A stretch of 30,146 bases of DNA. It comes from Bacteroides sp. (GTDB taxonomy: Bacteria; Bacteroidota; Bacteroidia; Bacteroidales; Bacteroidaceae). The position numbers and the translations under genes were made by a program. Below are positions 17,716 to 25,844 of this stretch, in pieces. Within the stretch, counting starts at the first letter, position 1; every line of letters starts with the position of its first letter. Under the pieces are notes generated by a model, which did no database searches, was not told the origin of the DNA, and saw nothing but the letters and a program-made list of their open reading frames with translations. Where the stretch lies: the NCBI GenBank assembly GCA_019412865.1, contig DXOJ01000399.1, positions 1-30,146 of the forward strand. Reading direction: 5' to 3'.

Positions 17716-17723
17716 CAAAGATA
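17716..17723 (-). promoter_or_regulatory. -7 box of the antiporter gene promoter
   Basis: Minus-strand TATCTTTG matches TAnnTTTG exactly, about 20 nt upstream of the antiporter ATG. A TTTTTG tract lies 22 nt further upstream and could serve as the -33 element. Confidence 0.5.
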
Positions 17724-17758
17724 ATCAATTTGGAAATGGTAATGTCAAAAACAATCCG

Positions 17759-17766
17759 TATGTTTG
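17759..17766 (+). promoter_or_regulatory. -7 box of the MscS-type channel gene promoter
   Basis: Plus-strand TATGTTTG matches TAnnTTTG exactly, 56 nt upstream of the ATG at 17823. The nearest TTTG (17729-17732) is 26 nt upstream, somewhat longer than the usual -33/-7 spacing. Confidence 0.45.
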
Positions 17767-17822
17767 CTCTGTTTTTTATGAAAAGTTAGATTAACCTTAA
17801 TTATAATCAAGGGATATAAGGT

Positions 17823-19673
17823 ATGGAAATAAATAAAATAAAACGGTCGTTACTGGTGTTGTTCCTTTCTTTTCTGGCAATCGGGGCGCAGGCACAGTTG
17901 GAACAGGCGGTTAAGAAGATATTTGCCGGAGATACAATAACGAACGGACATGTTCCTTTGAAACGGGATTCGGACTCTATCCATCTGGCGGATATGCGGA
18001 AATCGTTGGAAGAAGCCCGGCTCAATGAAGCGAATATGCGGATGGAAATGGAGCAGATGAAGCTCCAGATGGCTACTGCCGACTCCGTCAAGTATGTACA
18101 GCAGCGACAGCGTATCGACTCTCTGCGTCAGTTCACTAAGGGAATACCGGTAGTGGCGGACGGTGATACCTTATTCTACCTTTTCACCAAACGAGGCGGA
18201 TATACTCCTCAGCAACGTGCCCAAATGACCGGTGCAGCGATTGAAGAGATAGGAAGACGCTTTAATCTACAACCCGATTCTGTGGCTATCGACCATTCGG
18301 ACATTGTTTCCGATTTGATGTACGGCAGCAAAGTCCTGCTTTCTCTTACCGATCAGGATGCTTTGTGGGAAGGAGTTTCCCGTGATTCGCTAGCTAAGGA
18401 AAGACAGCAGAACGTCATTACCAAACTGCATGAGATGAAAGCGGAGCACGGACTTTGGCGGATGGCAAAGCGTGTGCTCTATTTTGTGTTGGTAATTGTG
18501 GGACAGTATTTCCTGTTCCGCTTGACCAACTGGTTGTTCCGTAAACTGAAAGCGCGTATCCTGCGCCTGAAAGATACGAAGATAAAACCGGTATCCATCC
18601 AGGGGTATGAATTGCTGGATGCGCAGAAACAGGCGAACCTGTTGGTATTCCTGTCCAGTATCGGGCGGTATATATTGATGGGATTACAACTACTGTTTAC
18701 CGTACCGTTGATTTTCATCATCTTCCCCCAGACGGAAGGACTGGCATACCAACTGTTAGGATATATATGGAATCCGATTCGCGGTATCTTTGTGGGTATT
18801 ATCGACTATGTGCCCAAATTGTTTACTATCATCGTTATCTGGTATGCCGTGAAATACTTGGTACGTCTCGTCTTGTATCTGGCACGTGAGGTGGAAGCAG
18901 GACGGCTCAAAATCAACGGCTTCTACCCGGACTGGGCGATGCCGACTTTCCATATCGCTCGTTTCCTGCTCTATGCATTTATGATTGCGATGATTTATCC
19001 TTATCTCCCGGGTTCCGATTCCGGAGTGTTCCAAGGTATTTCGGTATTTGTCGGATTGATTGTTTCGCTCGGATCAAGTACGGTTATTGCAAATATCATC
19101 GCTGGATTGGTTATCACTTATATGCGTCCGTTTAAGATGGGTGACCGGATCAAATTGAATGATACCACCGGAGATATCATCGAAAAGACTCCTCTTGTGA
19201 CACGTATTCGGACTCCTAAAAATGAGGTTGTGACTGTTCCCAATTCATTTATCATGTCGTCTCATACGGTAAACTACAGTACTTCGGCACGTGAATATGG
19301 ACTGATTATTCACTCGGAAGTATCTATCGGTTATGATATTCCCTGGCGACAAGTTAATCAGATACTGATTGATGCTGCGTTGAATACTCCCGGAGTGGTG
19401 GATGATCCGCGTCCGTTTGTGTTAGAGACTTCTTTGAGCGACTGGTATCCGGTCTATCAAATTAATGCTTATATCAAACAGGCAGATAAAATGGCACAGA
19501 TTTATTCGGATTTGCATCAGAATATTCAGGATAAATTTAATGAAGCCGGCATTGAAATTATGTCGCCGCACTATATGGCTGTACGGGATGGAAATGAGAC
19601 AACCACTCCCAAAGAATATCAGAAAAGTAACAATCCTTCCAATAAGGCGGGAGAAGAAAGTAAATCTGAATAG
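17823..19673 (+). CDS. MscS-family mechanosensitive ion channel with periplasmic coiled-coil region
   Basis: 616-residue inner-membrane channel expected to open under membrane tension and release solutes during osmotic downshift. It has a signal peptide (cleavage near GAQA, residue 24) and a long periplasmic region (25-210) with a charged coiled coil at about 55-105. Transmembrane helices lie at about 218-238, 275-300, 330-353 and 378-395, and the pore-lining TM3 at about 403-434 (VSLGSSTVIANIIAGLVITYM). The MscS beta domain follows (PFKMGDRIKL, GDIIEKTPLVTRIRTPKNEVVTVPNSFI) and then the alpha/beta C-terminal domain (VSIGYDIPWRQV to about 580) with a disordered polar tail. It is larger than E. 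coli MscS (286 residues) because of the N-terminal extension. Function is firm at family level. Confidence 0.93.
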   Translation: MEINKIKRSLLVLFLSFLAIGAQAQLEQAVKKIFAGDTITNGHVPLKRDSDSIHLADMRKSLEEARLNEANMRMEMEQMKLQMATADSVKYVQQRQRIDSLRQFTKGIPVVADGDTLFYLFTKRGGYTPQQRAQMTGAAIEEIGRRFNLQPDSVAIDHSDIVSDLMYGSKVLLSLTDQDALWEGVSRDSLAKERQQNVITKLHEMKAEHGLWRMAKRVLYFVLVIVGQYFLFRLTNWLFRKLKARILRLKDTKIKPVSIQGYELLDAQKQANLLVFLSSIGRYILMGLQLLFTVPLIFIIFPQTEGLAYQLLGYIWNPIRGIFVGIIDYVPKLFTIIVIWYAVKYLVRLVLYLAREVEAGRLKINGFYPDWAMPTFHIARFLLYAFMIAMIYPYLPGSDSGVFQGISVFVGLIVSLGSSTVIANIIAGLVITYMRPFKMGDRIKLNDTTGDIIEKTPLVTRIRTPKNEVVTVPNSFIMSSHTVNYSTSAREYGLIIHSEVSIGYDIPWRQVNQILIDAALNTPGVVDDPRPFVLETSLSDWYPVYQINAYIKQADKMAQIYSDLHQNIQDKFNEAGIEIMSPHYMAVRDGNETTTPKEYQKSNNPSNKAGEESKSE

Positions 19674-19694
19674 TTATTACTGTCGCCGCCGTTA

Positions 19695-20159
19695 TTATTG
19701 CTGTTGTGTTGTATAATGGATATCAAAACGTCCGTTAGTCAGACGTTTGCCGTTGCCGAAGGTTGCACTGATAATATTCAATTCTGGGTCGAAATGGCTT
19801 ATAAAAGCTGTTCCGTCTTCCAGTTCTTCTCCTCTGAACCGTATATCGGTGAGAGTTGCTTCTTTGTCTTCCTGGGGAGATAAAATGATGAAGTGTATGT
19901 TGATGTCAGGTTTGACGGAAACATTGACGGATAGTTTGTCCTCCTCCGGATAGTAGTGGAATGAATCATACGTCCAGACATACGAGTGCCCCCAATTCAG
20001 GTATCGTCCTCCCACATAAATCCATCCGTCCATTAGACAGCCAAAGGTGTTGGCACCTGTAGTGGTGGCAGAAGGTAAAACTGTAATGTCAATCGATTCA
20101 TCTTCCGTACAGCTCCAAAAGCTGATAATGGAAAAAAGAATGAGTATATATTTCTTCAT
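19695..20159 (-). CDS. Small lipoprotein, DUF6252-like
   Basis: 154-residue lipoprotein (C17) with an acidic TEDES stretch after the cysteine, suggesting surface export. The segment ATTTGANTFGCLMDGWIYVGG (31-51) is the signature of the DUF6252 lipoproteins common in Bacteroidetes. The remainder alternates short strands (LSVNVSVKPDINIHFIIL, ATLTDIRFRG, NGRFDIHYT), consistent with a small beta-sandwich. Function of the family is unknown. It follows the beta-barrel gene after 20 nt, so the two are probably co-transcribed, and it is convergent with the channel gene with 21 nt between the stops. Confidence 0.7.
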   Translation of the reverse strand: MKKYILILFSIISFWSCTEDESIDITVLPSATTTGANTFGCLMDGWIYVGGRYLNWGHSYVWTYDSFHYYPEEDKLSVNVSVKPDINIHFIILSPQEDKEATLTDIRFRGEELEDGTAFISHFDPELNIISATFGNGKRLTNGRFDIHYTTQQQ

Positions 20160-20179
20160 AGTGCTTTTTTGAGTGAATG

Positions 20180-20833
20180 TTAGAAATAATAGGATAATCC
20201 CGTAGTGAAATTTATTCGTGTGAGGTTGGTATCATTATTGCCATCGAGTTTTACAATAACCCTTTCTCCGTGATAGTGGGTTCTAATTCTAAGCAGTTCG
20301 CTATACATATATTGTACTCCTAGACTGACTCCCAGATTGGGATTCAGCTTATAGGTAAGATTGGCATTGGTCAGGAGACCAATAGTGAAGGCTTTCACTT
20401 TCCGTGTTTTGCCGAACACCTCACTGTTGTTCCGTAGAATGACTCCACCGGGACCAGTTGTTACACGGATTTGCCAATGTTTGGTGTTAGCATTACACAT
20501 TCCGATTTGAGTACCAATGAAATGAACCCATAAATGGTCCTTCCCTTCCGGATGACTTCCTTTGGAAGAAAATCCGGAGTAGATTCCTCCAAAGACAAAA
20601 TGTTTGAGAGGGCGGAAATTATATTGTCCATCCCAGCTTACGCCTTGTGCGAGTGTACGTTGGTAACTATGGGTACTTAACGTGAGTGTAGGAGGGTGAT
20701 GGAACATAACACCGTAGCCCGCGTGAAAAGAGAACTCGTGTCGCTCAAAATCTCTCTGTGAGAAAAGTGGAGTGTGACAGGACAAGGTGAATGCGATTAG
20801 TAATAGAATGGCTTTTATGAGTGTTTGATTCAT
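20180..20833 (-). CDS. Small outer-membrane beta-barrel protein, function unknown
   Basis: 217-residue protein with a signal peptide (cleavage about residue 26, after PLFSQ) and a pattern of alternating amphipathic strands with glycines and aromatics (FSFHAGYGVMF, HFVFGGIYSGFSS, FTIGLLTNANLTYKL, LGVSLGVQYMYSELL), ending in FTTGLSYYF. A terminal phenylalanine is typical of outer-membrane barrels recognised by BamA. Its length suggests an 8- to 10-stranded barrel. No family was recognised with certainty. It precedes and probably forms an operon with the DUF6252-like lipoprotein. Confidence 0.7.
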   Translation of the reverse strand: MNQTLIKAILLLIAFTLSCHTPLFSQRDFERHEFSFHAGYGVMFHHPPTLTLSTHSYQRTLAQGVSWDGQYNFRPLKHFVFGGIYSGFSSKGSHPEGKDHLWVHFIGTQIGMCNANTKHWQIRVTTGPGGVILRNNSEVFGKTRKVKAFTIGLLTNANLTYKLNPNLGVSLGVQYMYSELLRIRTHYHGERVIVKLDGNNDTNLTRINFTTGLSYYF

Positions 20834-20864
20834 CTGGATTAGTTTAGATTGTGTTTCTTTTTTG

Positions 20865-20872
20865 CAAAAATA
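20865..20872 (-). promoter_or_regulatory. -7 box of the beta-barrel/lipoprotein operon promoter
   Basis: Minus-strand TATTTTTG matches TAnnTTTG exactly and lies about 32 nt upstream of the ATG at 20833, in the 48-nt gap after the methyltransferase gene. Any -33 element would fall inside that gene's 3' end. Confidence 0.45.
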
Positions 20873-20881
20873 GAAAATAGT

Positions 20882-22072
20882 TCAGACTTTCTCACAGCGA
20901 ATCAGAACTTTTTGCCCATTATTTAATGTACTGGCAAATAAGTAGGTATCTCCTCCTTCAGCCAAATGGATTCGTTTGCGGAGTTCGGCTACTGTGGCGG
21001 GGAAGTTACGGACAGTCACATTTGCTTTTTTCAGGTCTGCCAGATTCTCCTTTACTTCTTTTTTATTGAAACTGCACTGGTTGACAATACGGAATATTCT
21101 TCCGGGGAAGTTTTCAATGAAAGTATCGGAAGTATAAAGATGGCTATTGGGATGCAGTTTGCGGACAGGGTAAGCTGCTGCAATGCTACGGAAAGCACCG
21201 GCTTTCAGAAGGGAGGCATTCGGTTCGTAAAGATAGGTTTCTAAAGAATCCGTATATGTGCATTCGCTGTATTGCTCCTGTTCGCGGGTGAATACAAAGT
21301 GTTGTTCTTTTTGAGTTCCTTTTGTGAAAAGGTTCACACAATGAATGGAGATTTCTGCCGGTGATGTTTGTCCGAGTAGAATTAGTAGTTCCTTGCATTC
21401 GTTGTTGACGGACAGAATGTGAACTTCCTGTGTCTGTTTCAGTTCTTTCAGTGCCAATGAAAGATCGAGCATGGGGGAGAGTTTTATCATTACCTGGTTG
21501 GCTTTTTGAAGTAAAAGTTCTTCCAGTTCGGCTACGTTTGGTTCGCAGTCGGAGATGGCAACCGTTTTTCCGCCGTGCTCATTGCGGCGCGCAGGGTCGA
21601 GGAAAAGGCAGTCTACGGGGGACATTGCTTGCAGGTAGGTTACTCCATCTTCGTTTTTTATGTTTATATGGTTTAGATTCAGTACGGGAAAGTTATGTGC
21701 TGCTATTTCGCAGAGTTCCTCCTGACGTTCTACGTAAGTGGCGGACTTGAATCCGGTGGCAAGAAAAGAACAGTCAATGCCGAATCCGCCGGTGAGGTCG
21801 GTCAGAGAATCTCCCTGCAAAAGACGTGCTTTGTAGCGGGCGGTGATTTCTGAAGAGCATTGTTCCAGCGACAGATGTTTCGGATACCATATCTTTTCTA
21901 TTTCCCACCATGAGGGAATCTTTTCGGCCGCTACCTTCCTTCCTGCAATTTGGGTGATGGCAGTCGGCATATCTATATCCGGGTACTTTTTAACTTGTAA
22001 AGCTAGCGCACGTACATCGTCCGATGAATGTTCGCGAATAAAAAGTTGGATTTCAGGAGAGATTTGCATCAT
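20882..22072 (-). CDS. Class I SAM-dependent methyltransferase with THUMP-like domain
   Basis: 396-residue cytoplasmic protein. A helical N-terminal region (1-85) is followed by the Rossmann methyltransferase core. SAM-binding motif I is DLTGGFGID (92-100), the acidic end of strand 2 is YVERQEELC (113-121), and the strand-4 motif CLFLDPARR (155-163) resembles the DPPR/DPAR active-site loops of RNA methyltransferases. The C-terminal part (about 300-396, RKLHPNSHLYTS, NVTVRNFPATVAELRKRI) matches the THUMP-like domain found with these enzymes in Bacteroidetes. An RNA (rRNA or tRNA) base as substrate is inference. Two adjacent ATGs (22072 and 22069) can start it. It lies 68 nt after the dipeptidase gene. 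Confidence 0.85.
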   Translation of the reverse strand: MMQISPEIQLFIREHSSDDVRALALQVKKYPDIDMPTAITQIAGRKVAAEKIPSWWEIEKIWYPKHLSLEQCSSEITARYKARLLQGDSLTDLTGGFGIDCSFLATGFKSATYVERQEELCEIAAHNFPVLNLNHINIKNEDGVTYLQAMSPVDCLFLDPARRNEHGGKTVAISDCEPNVAELEELLLQKANQVMIKLSPMLDLSLALKELKQTQEVHILSVNNECKELLILLGQTSPAEISIHCVNLFTKGTQKEQHFVFTREQEQYSECTYTDSLETYLYEPNASLLKAGAFRSIAAAYPVRKLHPNSHLYTSDTFIENFPGRIFRIVNQCSFNKKEVKENLADLKKANVTVRNFPATVAELRKRIHLAEGGDTYLFASTLNNGQKVLIRCEKV

Positions 22073-22140
22073 GGTGTTATTGTGTTATAGGATATTACAA
22101 TGAATCGTCGAGCTCTGATTATGGGGGTGTTGAGTGTCGG

Positions 22141-22914
22141 TTATGGTATTAACTTATACTTCTGTTTGGCTACGTCCCGGCTGCAAAAATTGAAATGCCA
22201 CCATTCGCTGGGTAATGCACGGAATCCGGCCTCTTTCATCACTTTTCGTAGCAGTAACCGGTTCTGACGCTCTGTTTCACTCATTTTTCCATTATGTACC
22301 AATCCGATCTCGTCTGTGATGTGTGCTTCCATGCCTAAGTGGTCTACTTTAGTTCCCATCGGCAGGGGCTGTCCCAGAGAGTCTTGGATACTGATGTCTA
22401 CTGCCAGTCCGTAGTTGTGTAACCCGCCTCCACGGTTGGGGTTGGAGACATATTTATATTTGGACGTTCCTTTCACTACGTTCCACATCTTTTTCTGTAC
22501 CGACATTGGACGTGCCGCGTCGTAAATGATAAGACTATAAGACGGGTGTAGTTTCTTTAAGGCTTTTTGTGCTTCTATCAGAGCGTATGCCGCATCCGGA
22601 TGTAGGTAGGCTTCCGTTAAGTTGTCGTAAAGCACTTCGCCTGTGAAATTATCAGCCTGTGTATACATCAGTTTTACAACGAGACTGCTATCCAGGTCAG
22701 CTATATTGACGAGTCCTAATGAGTCCATGTAGAGAGCCATTTCGCTTCGCTCCGGTGGTGAAACGGTGGAACATTCTTCGCGTGGTTGTATATCCTCCGT
22801 CGTTTGTTCGTATTCCATGAGGGGAGTGCTCTCCTTTTCCTTATGACTGGAAAAGAAGGAGCATCCTGTCAGCAGTAAACAGAAAATAGCTAAACTATAT
22901 TTTAGAATAATCAT
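22141..22914 (-). CDS. VanX-like D-alanyl-D-alanine dipeptidase lipoprotein (peptidase M15D)
   Basis: 257-residue lipoprotein (LLLTGC, C18) with a low-complexity linker (about 20-58) and an M15D zinc peptidase domain (about 65-257). Zinc ligands by analogy with VanX are H166 and D173 in GGGLHNYGLAVD and H240 in SEWWHFNF; E237 is the catalytic base and R135 in YDAARP is the conserved arginine. Members hydrolyse D-Ala-D-Ala or related cell-wall dipeptides. Here a periplasmic role in peptidoglycan recycling is more likely than vancomycin resistance, since no vanH/vanA-type genes are nearby. A good promoter lies directly upstream. Confidence 0.9.
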   Translation of the reverse strand: MIILKYSLAIFCLLLTGCSFFSSHKEKESTPLMEYEQTTEDIQPREECSTVSPPERSEMALYMDSLGLVNIADLDSSLVVKLMYTQADNFTGEVLYDNLTEAYLHPDAAYALIEAQKALKKLHPSYSLIIYDAARPMSVQKKMWNVVKGTSKYKYVSNPNRGGGLHNYGLAVDISIQDSLGQPLPMGTKVDHLGMEAHITDEIGLVHNGKMSETERQNRLLLRKVMKEAGFRALPSEWWHFNFCSRDVAKQKYKLIP

Positions 22915-22937
22915 TCAACCTTTTGTATTTAGTGTGC

Positions 22938-22968
22938 CAAAGATACTTCTTTTTGGCTTTAGCTCCAA
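22938..22968 (-). promoter_or_regulatory. Promoter of the VanX-like dipeptidase gene (-33/-7)
   Basis: On the minus strand a TTG (-33, 22966-22968) is followed after exactly 20 nt by TATCTTTG (22938-22945), a perfect TAnnTTTG -7 box, about 24 nt upstream of the ATG. This is the best-formed Bacteroides promoter in the window. It sits in the gap between the dipeptidase gene and the end of the DUF6493 operon and so separates the two units. Confidence 0.6.
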
Positions 22969-22981
22969 TAAGCTACCTCTC

Positions 22982-25837
22982 TTACCGTTGGATATTAGCT
23001 GCTGCTTTCTTCAGATTGGCCACTCCTTTCCATGCGTCAAGCAGGTGCAAAACATGTTCGTCTTCGGCTTTGCTATGGTTGATGGATAACAGCTCCGCAT
23101 ATATTTCCAGTAATTTCTTTAAGTCTTTGACAGGCTTTTCTGGAAGTCCGGCCAACATTGCCACGATTAGTTTCTCCAATTCCCGGTTATGCAGCGGACT
23201 GACGTTTATCATTTGTTGCTGTATCAGGTGAGTGAGTCTTTTCAGCGGTCCCCAGCCGGTATGTTGATGCGAGCCTAAGATGCTGCCTATGCGTCCACTG
23301 TCTATGCAGCCTTGACCTACACGCTCTATCCAGATTTCGGCAGCATAGGAACGGGAAGTTTTATCGGCTACCAGCATGCAAGTGGCTTCCAGCAGATAAG
23401 ACACTTCGTGCCATGTATGCCTTAACTGATGAAGCGCTTCAATAGCAGCTTGGGTGATACCTGCTTCCCTTACCTCATTTAACGTCGGGGCGTATATGGC
23501 ACTGCGGATGCACCATACCAATAGTGGCTCCGGTATATTGGGAGTTAACCATGCCAAACGTGGTAAGTCGTTCTGTATGTCGTCAAAACGTTCTATCTGT
23601 GGGTACATTTCAACCAGTAACGGATGCGGATCGTATGAATAGTAACTGACTCTTTCATTATATTTGTCTTTATTGATGATATGAGAGTTCTCGCTTTCCG
23701 GAATATCGAAAGTAAGATTTGAACAAAGCCATTCTACTGTTTTCTTGTTATAATCCGTGTACGAGTCAGTATACTGATAGGTTCTCCATTTAAAGTTTCC
23801 AGTCAGAAATTCACGTGGACTTTTATTATAGGAGAAATCTTTAAATTCAGCATAGATTGTTTCCGGTGATTTCATTAATCCTGCCATCATCCACCAGGAA
23901 GGATGATTGAAAGGTGCTTGGGGGAGTACGTCTTTTTCTCCCAGCAAAAAAGTGAGCAGGTGCCGGTATTCTCCTTTCAAACTTCGGAGGAGCAGAGGAA
24001 GCTCTTGCGACGAACTTTCCAGTGCCACTCGTGAAAGTGCTGTTTGCATATCCATATCGTCCGGTTCGGCATTTGCCTGCTGATATTGTTTTAACCTTTC
24101 TATCAGGGTTTCCGGAGCGATAAACATCGGTGTATGAGTGGGAGTGGACAATAGGGGCAAAGGTTTTTCCTTGCTTTCCAGAAGGTCTAATGTCCGGCAT
24201 AACAGTTGCTTATGAACGGGGAACTTTATTTTTTTGTTCGTTTTTTCACGAATGGTGAGTTTTTGCAGATTACGATACCCCCATTTGCCTTTTTGAAGTT
24301 CGTCTTTTTGTACCATTTTCTGATGTAAGTCGCTTAGCTCTTGGGCTTCTTCAGGGAAACGTTTAATCAGCAGTTTGGCATAGTCAAGGAGGAAGGTGGC
24401 CATTAACTGGTCTAATATACCATTTCGGGAACTTCCTCCGCTCATCAGCAATTTGTAGGCACGTTGGAGAATAGGGGTCCATTGAGAGATTTGTTTTGCT
24501 TCCTGTTGCCGGTCCCATTTCACTAAGGCTCCGAGTAACAGGTCGAAGTGATAGATCTCGTTCACGTCGAGCACTTGGCTGGCTAGAAATATCAGGTCTT
24601 CAGTGGAAGTGATTTCCTGTATCCGGTTGTCTTCACGGATGATAGGGAGTATTGGCTCATACGTGAAAGAGGCGGAATCTTCCGGCTCGTTATTCTCCAA
24701 ATACGCTTTCAGCTCCTTTTTAGTATTAGCCAACATGGTTTCCGTATATATGGAAAGTATCTCTTTTAATGTAGTAGATGCCGTCTCTCCATACGTCTGA
24801 ATAAGTTTGACTATCTTACTTTGGGTGGATTCTTCCCGGCTCATCAGTCCTTGTGCGGCTGCACAACAGATAGTGTCGCGATGTTCTTTTCTTTCTTTTG
24901 CCAGCTTATGGAGTACTGCCAGTGTGTTTTGGTAAATCGCTTTCACGTCCGAAGCAAAAAGCACGGAAGTCTGACTTAGAAACTCTTCAACCTGGAATTG
25001 TGGGTGAGTGCATAAGTTCTTCAGCAGTCCGAGTATGATATTTACCGGACGGCTGTGAGGGGCGGACAGAACGGCAAATATTTCCGGTTGTAGTGTCAGT
25101 TGTTCTTCTGTGCTGGGGTTAAGTGCGGTAAACATGCCTGCAAACCAACTGCTTAGGTTTTTGTTCAGATTCCGGTTGACGGCAAGCAGAGATTCTTTTA
25201 ATACACGCATACGATCTAGTTGACCGTGTTCTACGAAGTATCTGAAAGAGAAATAAGGCTGTCCGCCTGTACGATTATCCGTCCAGTTTTGTCCGCAATC
25301 GTATTGGAACAGATACCAGATATGTTCTTTGAGTGTGATTGCCCGCTTTTGCAGGAAATCGGTATTGTTCATGTAGTTCACCAGATAACCGGCGATGGTT
25401 TGTGGAGAGGGTGTTAGGGTGAGTACTCCCTGTTCTATCCAATCCATCAGAGTTTCGTAATTCATTCCATAGAAACCGCCAAATTTCCTGCTTTCACCCT
25501 CTTTGAAGAAACTGTCGAGCCAGGAAGGAATATACCACGGAATCAATTCGTTCAGCTGTTCTGTATAGATTCCCCATTCGTGTTTGCGGAATTCTTTTAG
25601 CGAATAGATGACGAGGGCGGTAAGATTGATGATACGATGCTGTTCGGGAGTTCCGCGTGTACCGTATGTGTTCTCGTTAAGTTGCACGAATTTATTGTAG
25701 TGTTCTTCCAATTTGTTAAGGCAGGGAACAAGCGTTTTTCGTTCTTCCTGCGTTAATCCTTGCAGAAAAGGGATGATGGCATCGCCTTGTCCTTTTTCTA
25801 CTATCTCGTTGAGGCGTTCTTCTATGGTCATAATCAT
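22982..25837 (-). CDS. DUF6493-family large protein, intact paralog
   Basis: 951-residue soluble protein with no signal peptide or membrane segment. It is rich in leucine, glutamate and lysine and looks almost entirely alpha-helical, like a HEAT/ARM-type scaffold, with no enzyme motif that I can see. It is paralogous along its whole length to the split gene upstream. Shared blocks include AITLKEHIW, LLSTPTHTP, NHPSWWMMAGLMKSPET, LTGNFKW, SYAAEIWIE, and LPEKPVKDLKKLLEIYAELLSINHSK near the end. It is the last gene of the SWIM/DUF6493 operon and starts 7 nt after the stop of its paralog; a second in-frame ATG is at 25831. Family name is from recognition; function unknown. Confidence 0.78.
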   Translation of the reverse strand: MIMTIEERLNEIVEKGQGDAIIPFLQGLTQEERKTLVPCLNKLEEHYNKFVQLNENTYGTRGTPEQHRIINLTALVIYSLKEFRKHEWGIYTEQLNELIPWYIPSWLDSFFKEGESRKFGGFYGMNYETLMDWIEQGVLTLTPSPQTIAGYLVNYMNNTDFLQKRAITLKEHIWYLFQYDCGQNWTDNRTGGQPYFSFRYFVEHGQLDRMRVLKESLLAVNRNLNKNLSSWFAGMFTALNPSTEEQLTLQPEIFAVLSAPHSRPVNIILGLLKNLCTHPQFQVEEFLSQTSVLFASDVKAIYQNTLAVLHKLAKERKEHRDTICCAAAQGLMSREESTQSKIVKLIQTYGETASTTLKEILSIYTETMLANTKKELKAYLENNEPEDSASFTYEPILPIIREDNRIQEITSTEDLIFLASQVLDVNEIYHFDLLLGALVKWDRQQEAKQISQWTPILQRAYKLLMSGGSSRNGILDQLMATFLLDYAKLLIKRFPEEAQELSDLHQKMVQKDELQKGKWGYRNLQKLTIREKTNKKIKFPVHKQLLCRTLDLLESKEKPLPLLSTPTHTPMFIAPETLIERLKQYQQANAEPDDMDMQTALSRVALESSSQELPLLLRSLKGEYRHLLTFLLGEKDVLPQAPFNHPSWWMMAGLMKSPETIYAEFKDFSYNKSPREFLTGNFKWRTYQYTDSYTDYNKKTVEWLCSNLTFDIPESENSHIINKDKYNERVSYYSYDPHPLLVEMYPQIERFDDIQNDLPRLAWLTPNIPEPLLVWCIRSAIYAPTLNEVREAGITQAAIEALHQLRHTWHEVSYLLEATCMLVADKTSRSYAAEIWIERVGQGCIDSGRIGSILGSHQHTGWGPLKRLTHLIQQQMINVSPLHNRELEKLIVAMLAGLPEKPVKDLKKLLEIYAELLSINHSKAEDEHVLHLLDAWKGVANLKKAAANIQR

Positions 25838-25844
25838 GAATTTG

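Noticed and set aside
22141..22914. Vancomycin-resistance function for the VanX-like gene
   Set aside because: No VanH-, VanA- or VanS/R-like genes are present, and the protein is a lipoprotein of the housekeeping M15D type.
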